Shown: piece by piece, positions 1-7,600 of the stretch
How the letters are laid out: each line of letters starts with the position of its first letter
Position numbering within the stretch: position 1 is the first letter of the stretch
From: CAYYAQ01 sp964469555
Lineage (GTDB): Bacteria > Planctomycetota > UBA1135 > UBA2386
Length of the DNA: 36,744 nt
Direction: 5' to 3'
NCBI GenBank assembly: GCA_964469555.1
Contig: CAYYAQ010000040.1
Span: forward strand, 1-36,744
Position numbers and translations under genes: made by a program
Notes under the pieces: generated by a model
What the model was told of the DNA's origin: nothing
Seen by the model: only the letters and a program-made list of their open reading frames with translations
The model's database searches: none

Positions 1-1
1 C

Positions 2-214
2 ACGGTAAAACGGCGGACGCTGCTCGGCGTGGGGGTGTATCGAATCATCGAGAACGGGGCGGTCGAGCTGCACCACGACTTCCACACCTTCTCCACGTCT
101 CTTTCGACCCGCATCGGCCCCAACTCGAAGGTGTTCCGAGTCGCCGCCTCGGGCACACGGAGCTCCGGGACCCAGACGATCAAGGCGCTGGCGGTGTCGG
201 TAGTACTTCTGTGA
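2..214 (+). CDS. 3' end of an unrecognised protein (partial)
   Basis: The reading frame is open from the window edge and ends at TGA 212-214. About 70 residues are visible. They are rich in Ser, Thr and Val, and the last 15 (TIKALAVSVVLL) are hydrophobic. No family is recognised. It is convergent with the histidine kinase on the other strand, whose stop begins 4 nt away, so this is a tight tail-to-tail arrangement. The real start and most of the protein lie upstream of the window. Confidence 0.4.
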   Translation, partial: TVKRRTLLGVGVYRIIENGAVELHHDFHTFSTSLSTRIGPNSKVFRVAASGTRSSGTQTIKALAVSVVLL

Positions 215-218
215 ACGA

Positions 219-1327
219 TCAGGATCCCTGCAGGACGAGTTTCTGGACACGTACGGCTTCCGTCGGCGCTCGCGCCTGAGTCGGCTCCATCGGCAGCAGC
301 AGCGTGACGACGGTGCCGCCTGAATCGGATTGCTCAGGAGTGAGTGTCCCCCCGTGCATGCCGGCGAGCCGCTCGGCGATCGGATGACCGACGAATGGAC
401 TGCCCGCAGTGGACCGCCGATCGACGCACTCGCCCTCGAACATGTCGTTGAACCGCTCGGCGGTGCGCTCTCCCTCGTCCTCGACGGCTATCGAGATCCG
501 GCCCGTGGCCAACGCGACAGTGACCCGTACCCCACCGCAGTCCGGAGAGTAGCGCAGAGCATTTTCCAGCATGCTGTGCAGGACCCGCGCGATGCGATCT
601 CGGTCGCACTGGCAGACGACCGGATCAATCGGCATCGTGACATCCACTGAGTCCGCGAACTCCGGACGCTGCGACAGGATCGAACCGACCGATTCCGCGA
701 CCAACTTGCAAATGTCGACGGGCTCGTAGTGCAACCGCAGCGCATTGGCCTCGAGCTTCGCGAGGTCCAGAAGCTTGCAGATCAATTCCAGCAACCGTCC
801 CGACTCCTGACGAATGATGTTGAGGAACTCCTCGCGAGTCTCGGGAGTCTCGTCGGCGTAGCTGCTCAGGATTTCCTCAGCCGCCATGATCGAGGTGAGC
901 GGCGTCCGCATCTCGTGACTCATGTTGGAGAGAAACGTCTCCTTCACGAGTTCGAGAGACTTCATGTCGAGGTACGCCTCCTCCAGCATGTGCGTGCGTC
1001 GTGNNNNNNNNNNGTCATCAGGCGGCCCAGAGCGTTGAGATTCCCTGTCGCCTCGAGTTCTGCGATCCGTCGCACGACGGGTTCACCCGCCTCTCCCTCC
1101 GAACCCCGCGGCCTCGAGGTCAGCGCCAGGAACGCGACGAGACTGATGCCGAGCGCGACCATCTTCGCTCGCAGCAACCAGCCGAGCGTTTCGACGTCGG
1201 CCACCGCCCCCACGCAGACGCAACCGACGACCACGATGACCATCACAACGATCGCCATCGGGATCACGATCCTCCACTGGATCGGAGCTATCAGGTTTGG
1301 TCGTAGGTCATCTCCCATCGCCATCAT
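219..1327 (-). CDS. Membrane sensor histidine kinase with degenerate ATP-binding motifs, split by a scaffold gap
   Basis: The N-terminal part lies upstream of the gap on this strand. It carries two membrane segments (around MAIVVMVIVVVGCVCVG and ALGISLVAFLAL) and a short linker (ELEATGNLNALGRLM). The gap of 10 N breaks the frame. After it the kinase core resumes with the HisKA phosphoacceptor motif FLSNMSHEMRTPLTS, where His should take phosphate. The HATPase N-box is readable (LHSMLENALRYSP). The G1 position, normally DxGxGI, reads EDEGERTAERF, and the G2 position, normally GxGLGL, reads GSPFVGHPIAERL; the GMHGG and GGTVVTLLLP elements that follow are normal. ATP binding may therefore be impaired. 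The start at 1327 (tandem Met before the first membrane helix) is my choice; in-frame starts further upstream are possible. It is divergent from the PhnD-like gene, so the two sensor units may share control. No response regulator is visible on this strand. Confidence 0.75.
1004..1013. other. Scaffold gap (10 N)
   Basis: Ten consecutive N interrupt the histidine kinase. The two flanking halves are in different frames, so the true gap length is not 10, or not a multiple that keeps frame. The kinase should be treated as one gene of unknown exact length. Confidence 0.95.
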
Positions 1328-1507
1328 GTATCGGCGCGCAGACCGCGAGAATCTGAGGTTCCAGCCAGCCAGAGGCATGGCATCCGAGCCTGGATCGTGG
1401 CGCTGTGTCCGAACCTCCGACAGCGTCGGGCCTACGAACAAGTGCTATGGGACATGTGTTTAGGTCCCCTTCAGCCGCACCCAGCGCCCGTCGATACAGA
1501 CGTTGCG

Positions 1508-2422
1508 ATGATAGGGGACCACAACTTCGACGTTCGCCGCGCCTTCTTTGCGCTCGCGATTCTCACCACTCTCGTTCCAGCCCAGGAAGAGTCCGTAAAC
1601 CTGACCTTCGGCGTCTACACCACGGACAAGCCGACGGTGATGTACCGGACCTTCACTCCGCTCATCGAGGCGTTGGAGAAGTCGATGGAGAAGCACCTCA
1701 GCCAACCCGTGGCGATCGAACTCCGCATCTTCAAGAGCTACACGGATGCCCGCACGGCTCTCGTCAAGGGCCACGTCGACTTCGTTCGATTCGGCCCCGC
1801 GTCCTACGTGCTCGCCAAGCAGGAGAACCCGAAGGTCCAACTCCTCGCGATGGAAACCAAGAAGGGCAAGAAGACCTTCAAGGGGTACATCGTCGTGCTG
1901 AAGAACAGCCCGATCCGCTCGCTCTCGCAGGTGCGCGGCAAGCGGTTCGCGTTCGGCGATCCGAACTCGACGATCGGTCGCTACCTGGCGCAGAAAGCCC
2001 TGATGAGCGTCGGCATCCACGCGAACGACCTGTCCAAGTTCAAGTTTCTCGGTCGCCACGACAAGGTGTTCCACTCGGTCCTGCTTGGCAGGTCCGATGC
2101 CGGGGCCCTCAAGGCCGGGACGTTCAACAAGCTCAACAAGAAAGGGCAGCTCCGCGTTGTCGCTAGCTTCAACAACGTCACGAAGCCTTGGGTGGCCCGC
2201 TCCGGCCTCGGCCACACTCTGCACAAGACTCTCGCCGTCTCCCTCATCAGTCTCGATGACCCGGTAGCTCTCAAGTCGCTCAAGGCCACCTCGCTCGTGC
2301 CTTCACGTGATCAGGACTACGCCGTGATTCGCGAGTCGATGAAGGCCGCAGAGAAGTTCGATCTGCCCGCCGCTCGCCCGACCAAGAAACCTCGCCCCGC
2401 CGCGCGGCCAGAGAAGGACTAG
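1508..2422 (+). CDS. PhnD-like periplasmic phosphate/phosphonate-type substrate-binding protein
   Basis: The 304-residue product starts with a short n-region and a hydrophobic stretch (AFFALAILTTLVPAQ) that reads as a signal peptide. The mature protein has PhnD-family landmarks: LTFGVYTTDKPTVMYRTF at the start of lobe 1, GHVDFVRFGPASYVLAKQ (the ligand-loop region), KGYIVVLKNSPIRSLSQVRGK, and FAFGDPNSTIGRYLAQKAL. PhnD proteins bind phosphonates, phosphite or similar oxyanions in the periplasm. The ATG at 1508 is chosen because it immediately precedes the signal sequence. The stop is 4 nt before the hybrid kinase start, so the two are surely co-transcribed. No permease or ATPase follows, which suggests a sensory role presenting ligand to the kinase rather than transport. 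The C-terminal tail is Pro/Lys/Arg-rich. The ligand cannot be named from sequence. Confidence 0.85.
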   Translation: MIGDHNFDVRRAFFALAILTTLVPAQEESVNLTFGVYTTDKPTVMYRTFTPLIEALEKSMEKHLSQPVAIELRIFKSYTDARTALVKGHVDFVRFGPASYVLAKQENPKVQLLAMETKKGKKTFKGYIVVLKNSPIRSLSQVRGKRFAFGDPNSTIGRYLAQKALMSVGIHANDLSKFKFLGRHDKVFHSVLLGRSDAGALKAGTFNKLNKKGQLRVVASFNNVTKPWVARSGLGHTLHKTLAVSLISLDDPVALKSLKATSLVPSRDQDYAVIRESMKAAEKFDLPAARPTKKPRPAARPEKD

Positions 2423-2426
2423 GCGC

Positions 2427-4385
2427 TTGCTCCCGTTCCTCAGATCCCCGCTTCGGAGTTCGGTCCGCACGAGGTTACTGCTCGGCGTCTTCCTCGTGTT
2501 GGCGCCGATCAGCTTCGCGTTCGGCGCGTGGAGCATCGACAATCAACGCGACGTACTCCTCAAGACGCTCGATCGGCACAGCCGTTCTCTCGCCACCGCG
2601 ACCGCGATCGCCAGCGTGGAGCCCCTCCTCGCCGAGGACTTTCCCGTCCTGACCACGTACGTGAACCAATTGACGGCGGAGAAAGACTCCCTCGTGTTCG
2701 CGAGCATCGAGGACAAGGCGGGACGGGTCGTCGCCCATGCCGGCACGAAAACTCCCGATCCCGAAACGACGAACATCTACAGCGCGCCGATTCAGTTCGA
2801 AGGAGACGAGCTCGGTCGTGTCGTGCTCGGCCTCTCGAAGGCGTTCGCGATCACAGCTCTCGCCGACAGCAAGCGAATGAAGACCATCGAAATGGTCTTC
2901 CTCTGCTTGGCGTTGGGTCTCGGCCTGTCCTGGCTGTTGTTCAGACTGATCGGTCGACCGCTACGAATCCTGGACGAGGACGCGCGGCGCCTGGCCGGCA
3001 CGGACCTCAGCCACCCGATCCAACTGGCAGGTGATGACGAGTTCGGACGACTGGCCCAGGCGCTCGAGAAGATGCGTGTCGGGTTGCGGACCTCGTACGA
3101 GGAAATCAGCAGCCAGAACGAGCACCTTCGTGAACTCGATCGGTTGAAGAGCGAATTCCTGGCGACGATGAGTCACGAGATCCGCACGCCGATGAACGGC
3201 GTCATCGGATTCGGACGCGAACTGCTCGACACGGAGCTGGAACCGGAGCAGCGGGGAATGTTGTGCACGGTCGTGGGCTCCGCGGAAGAGCTCCTCCTCC
3301 TGCTCAACGACATCCTCGACTTCTCCAGGCTAGAGGCGAGCAAGCTCCGCCTGGAGAGTGTTCCGACCGACCTGATCCGCCTCGTCGAGGACGTCGCGAA
3401 ACTCATCGAACCCGCGGCCAAGCGCAAGGACCTGACCGTGAAGGTCAACGTCGACTCGAGGCTCCCGGCTGCGGTCCTCAGCGACCGGCATCGTATCCGA
3501 CAGGTTCTCTGCAACATGATGACCAACGCGGTCAAGTTCACGAAGCAGGGTGAAGTCACGCTGGACGCCCGCATCGTGGGCGATCCCGACGGGCCTTGCC
3601 GCGTCCGATTCAGCATCAGCGACACCGGCATCGGCATCCCTTCGGACAAGATGGACCACTTGTTCGAACCGTTCCGCCAGATTGACGGATCGCATGCACG
3701 CAAGTTCGGCGGATCAGGGCTCGGTCTCTCGATCTGCCACCGGCTCGTCATTCTGATGGGCGGCAACATCGACGTGAAGAGCGACCCGGGTGAAGGCAGC
3801 GTGTTCTCCTTCGAACTGTGTTTGCCAGCGACGGAGGACAAACCGAAGCGAGCAACCTGGGAAATCGAAGCTCCGGACACCGTCACCCCCGCGTCCCAGA
3901 GCACCGCGGGCAAGATTCCAGACCCGCCATCCTCGATCAGTCCGCAATCCGCGCAGACGACCGTGACGAAAGAGTCGAAGATCTCGGGGATGCGGGTTCT
4001 GCTCGCCGAAGACAACCCGACGAACCAGAAACTGCTGCGCCACGTGTTGGCCAAGCTGGGAACAAAGGTCACTGTCGCCGACACCGGCGTGGAGTGCCTG
4101 GACACGTACTTCAGCGACCCCGGGTCGTGGGACCTGATCCTGATGGACTGCCAGATGCCGGAGATGGACGGGTTCCAGGCGACCGCGGCGATCCGCGAAC
4201 GCGAGACGGGGACCCAACGCCACACTCCCATCATCGCTGTCACCGCAAACGCGATGGTCGGCGATCGAGAGCGATGCCTCGCCGCGGGCATGGACGACTA
4301 TCTGACGAAGCCCCTCCTGGCGGAGGAGTTGCGCGCGATCCTCACCCGCTGGGCGTCTCCCGATCCCGGGTCTGGCCCGAACTAG
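2427..4385 (+). CDS. Hybrid sensor histidine kinase/response regulator
   Basis: The 652-residue protein starts at TTG; no ATG or GTG occurs nearby in frame and the 4-nt spacing to the upstream stop supports translational coupling. Order of parts: membrane helix (about 15-35), periplasmic sensor region of about 115 residues, second helix (about 153-173), HAMP linker with a DDEFGRLAQAL motif, short coiled coil, HisKA with His250 in TMSHEIRTPMNGV, HATPase with N-box (CNMMTNAVKFTKQG), intact G1 (DTGIGIP) and G2 (GGSGLGLSICHRL), then a Ser/Thr/Pro linker and a receiver domain (MRVLLAEDNPTNQ, phosphoacceptor Asp574 in LILMDCQMPEMDG, AVTANAM, YLTKPL). No HPt domain is present. Phosphate would pass from His250 to Asp574 and on to a separate HPt or regulator not seen here. 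The coupled PhnD-like protein is the likely signal input; that is inference from context. Confidence 0.93.
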   Translation: MLPFLRSPLRSSVRTRLLLGVFLVLAPISFAFGAWSIDNQRDVLLKTLDRHSRSLATATAIASVEPLLAEDFPVLTTYVNQLTAEKDSLVFASIEDKAGRVVAHAGTKTPDPETTNIYSAPIQFEGDELGRVVLGLSKAFAITALADSKRMKTIEMVFLCLALGLGLSWLLFRLIGRPLRILDEDARRLAGTDLSHPIQLAGDDEFGRLAQALEKMRVGLRTSYEEISSQNEHLRELDRLKSEFLATMSHEIRTPMNGVIGFGRELLDTELEPEQRGMLCTVVGSAEELLLLLNDILDFSRLEASKLRLESVPTDLIRLVEDVAKLIEPAAKRKDLTVKVNVDSRLPAAVLSDRHRIRQVLCNMMTNAVKFTKQGEVTLDARIVGDPDGPCRVRFSISDTGIGIPSDKMDHLFEPFRQIDGSHARKFGGSGLGLSICHRLVILMGGNIDVKSDPGEGSVFSFELCLPATEDKPKRATWEIEAPDTVTPASQSTAGKIPDPPSSISPQSAQTTVTKESKISGMRVLLAEDNPTNQKLLRHVLAKLGTKVTVADTGVECLDTYFSDPGSWDLILMDCQMPEMDGFQATAAIRERETGTQRHTPIIAVTANAMVGDRERCLAAGMDDYLTKPLLAEELRAILTRWASPDPGSGPN

Positions 4386-4599
4386 GGCGACGCTGCGCCC
4401 CTCCGCGCCGATTCTGTCGTAACCAACTTCAGGACAGGGACTATAACTCCACCGTAGCCTCGAGACGGTGGCTTGCTTGCGTTCCGTCGGTCGGGTGATT
4501 CAGCAATCCTGCAAACGGCCACAACGGACCTAACCTCCTGAACGGCAAGGTCGAACACCGATCCTGGACGTTCGTGCAGCGCTTTTGAGTTAAGGCCCC

Positions 4600-4616
4600 C
4601 CACTATCTAGTAGTGG
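4600..4616. promoter_or_regulatory. Inverted repeat upstream of the rhodanese-YidC-dikinase gene
   Basis: CCACTA (4600-4605) and TAGTGG (4611-4616) form a perfect 6-bp inverted repeat around TCTAG, 37 nt before the start at 4653. It lies in a 267-nt gap (4386-4652) that otherwise shows no gene; the only other item in the gap is a 5-bp GGGCG/CGCCC hairpin at the end of the hybrid kinase. It could be an operator or an mRNA hairpin. A TATCTA hexamer inside it could also serve as a -10 element. Confidence 0.3.
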
Positions 4617-4652
4617 CGGCTGCTGGAAACAACGTTCGTCGAGGCCTTCCGC

Positions 4653-7600
4653 ATGGTCGCTATCCCCTCACCAGACGTCGTCATCAACCTGCTCGCCAGC
4701 CTGGGCCAGTTGCTGGCCTTCGTGTCGATCCTGGTCGGCGGCACGGCGGTCTCGATGCGCCGCAAGGACAAGGCGCGGGACAAGCAGACCTCACAAAAGC
4801 TGTTCTGGGCGACGGCCGGTCTGGCGCTGACCAGCACCGTCGCCTTCATGCTGTACTTCTCGTACGTCCAGGACCTCAAGAACGCGCGGCTGCGGACCAA
4901 CCTCGTCCGCTCCTCGATCGAGAATGGACGCACCGTCGGCGACGACTCGCTCGTCACCCTGTCCTACAGCGACCAGAAGACCCACCGGGCCGGCCTCTCG
5001 ACCACGGATCTCAAGGCCGCTCTCGACGCCGGCCTCCCACTGAACATCATCGACATCCGCGAGAGCGAAGAAGTCGAAGGCGGTCGCTTCCCCGACAGCT
5101 GGCACGTCCGCTATCCGGACCTGAAGCACAACCGCAAGGGGCTGGTCCGCGAGGGCGCCCAGACCGTCCTGATGTGCTTCTCCGGCAACCGCAGCTCGGA
5201 GGTCGCCGTTGACTTCTTGAACGAGGGAGTCGACTGCAAATTCGTGATCGGCGGCTACGAGAAGTGGATCTCCGAGGGTGGTCTTCTCGAACTCGGTGAC
5301 GCCGCATCCCGCGAGCAACTCCGCGAACTACCGGCGGTGCCGAACTCCGACGTCCTCCTGGACACACCGGACGTCTCCGATGCCATCGCGACTCAAAAGG
5401 CCGTGTTCGTCGACGTACGCTACCCCGGGGACTTCGAGCACAGTCACCTGCCAGGCGCGATCAACCTTCCCATCCGGATGCTGCCAACCGAAGAGCTCGA
5501 AGAGCGGTTGGCCGCGCTGCCGAAGGGCCCCGTCATCGTGGCGTGCTACGACAAGCGCAGCTCGTTCTACGGTTCGATCCTTGGTATCCGTCTGCATCGG
5601 ATCGGTCGGTCGTTCCTGGGTCGCTATACGGTCCCACACGAGTTCCTCACCGGCAAGAAGACGCGCGCTCACGTCGCCGCGTGGAACCAGCAAAGGGCTG
5701 GCATGACGCCGTTCGGCGTGATCAAGGGTTGGCTGACCAAAGCACTCGGATCTCTCGAAGCCCTCTGTGGCGGACTCGCCCTCGCCATCTTGCTTCTGGT
5801 GCTGCTGGTCCGTGGACTGATCAGCCCGCTGAGCTTCAAGTCCGACCTGGACCAGTGGCGTCGGCTCAACCTCGACCCCGAGGTGAAGAAGCTCAAGGCG
5901 CAGTTCGCCAATGATCCGGCCCGAGCCCAGCGCGGCATCGTAGAACTCTACCGCAACGCGAAGATGAGCCCGATCCTCAACCTCGTGGGGTCGATCGGAC
6001 AATTGCTGCTCTTCCTGGCGTTCTTCGCGGTGATTCAGGCCGCGGCGGTCGGTTCGACCGAGACTTTCCTCGGACTCTGGACTCTCGGAGTGGCAGACGC
6101 GCTCTTCATCCTGCCGATCGCTGTCGGGATCTTGATGGCCGCGATCGTTCTCAACGGCGCCATCACGAAGAAGAAACTCGTCCTCGCCACGATCCTGATG
6201 ATCGGCCTGTCCGCGCTGACGTGGGCACTCCCCGCCGCGGCAAACCTCTACCTCGTCGCGAACCTGATCTGGGTCGTGATCCAGAACCGCCTCGCCCAGT
6301 TCGTCGCCTCCCGCAGCCGCCAACGCACGGCGGAGGACCTGGAAGAAGAGGGCGTTGTCACGTTCCGAGAAGCCGCCCGCGCCGCCGGCGCCGGCAACAA
6401 GGCCATCCGCCTCGGCGCGATGCTCGAGCTTGGCTTGCCCGTGCCCAACGGATTCTCCCTGACGAACAAAGCGCTCCAGCAGGCGAGCCGTGATGGTCGA
6501 CTCTCGAACGCCGACCGCCGGAGGATCAGCCGCCTGCACCGGGCCCTCAACACCGATCGCGTCGCAGTTCGCAGCTCCGGTCTCAAGGAGGACGGCGGCG
6601 AGAACAGCTACGCCGGCGTATTCGAGTCGGTGCTCAACGTGCCGAAGGACAAGCTCTTCAAGGCGATCGAATTCGTGCACTCCTCGATGGACTCCGATCG
6701 GGCGCGCGCCTACGGCGACGGCGACGAACAGGGTGGCATCGTCGTGCAGACGATGGTCCAGGCAGAGTTCGCTGGCGTCATGTTCACGGAGCACCCGGGC
6801 CACGCTGGCAAGGTCATGATCGAGCTCGTGGAAGGACTCTGCGAGGATCTCGTCGGCGGAGCCGTGACGCCACAGGCTTTCGAGTTCACCCGCGTCTCCC
6901 ACCGCCGTCTCGGCGACGACGTGCCCGCCATCGATCTCGGCCCGTTGCTCGAGCTCGGTCGCCAGGTCGAGACGCTCTTCGGCGGCCCTCAGGACATCGA
7001 GTGGGCGTTCTCGAAGGGTCGATTCTTCTTGCTGCAGGCCCGCGACATCACGGTCGGCGCCGGAAGCGGGAACTCGTCAGAGGCGCTCAGGGAACGTGAA
7101 TTGTCCCGCCTGTTCGACATCGTCCGAGACACGACCGACCCTGAAGACACCGTCTTCGCACAGAACGAACTCAGCGAGCTGCTCCCGAACCCGACGCCGT
7201 TCAGCCTGTCGTTCATGAACGACCTCTGGGCAGCCGGCGGTAGCGTCGACATCGCGTGCCGGTCGATGGACATCCCCTACAACGTCGAGGTGGGCGGCAA
7301 CGACTACGTCGTGGACGTGTTCGGCAAGCTCTTCGTGGATCGCCGCGAAGAGAAGCGTCGTCTGTCCGTCGGAATGGGCGGCATGGCGAGCTTCCGACTC
7401 ACCCGTGGCGCCGACGCCCTCGAGAAGGACTTCCGCGAACATCACCTCCCGACGTTCCACAAGCGCATGCGCATTCTCGAAGCGACGGACGTCACTCGAC
7501 TGAATGACATCGACCTGTTCGGCCTGTGGCGCGACGTCCGGAGCAAATTCGTGACCTCGACCTACGTCGAGGCGGAGCGCATCAACATCGCCGCCGACTA

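Noticed and set aside
1508..2422. Part of a phosphonate ABC transporter operon
   Set aside because: No ATPase or permease gene lies on either side; a kinase follows instead.
4385..4400. GGGCG/CGCCC hairpin as terminator of the hybrid kinase gene
   Set aside because: The stem has only 5 bp with a 6-nt loop, overlaps the stop codon and has no T-run, so it is too weak to call.
5328..6902. Long minus-strand open frame (524 codons) opposite the fusion gene
   Set aside because: It is antisense to a domain-rich gene, is Asp/Glu/Arg/His-biased as expected for the shadow of GC-rich coding DNA, and has no recognisable domain.
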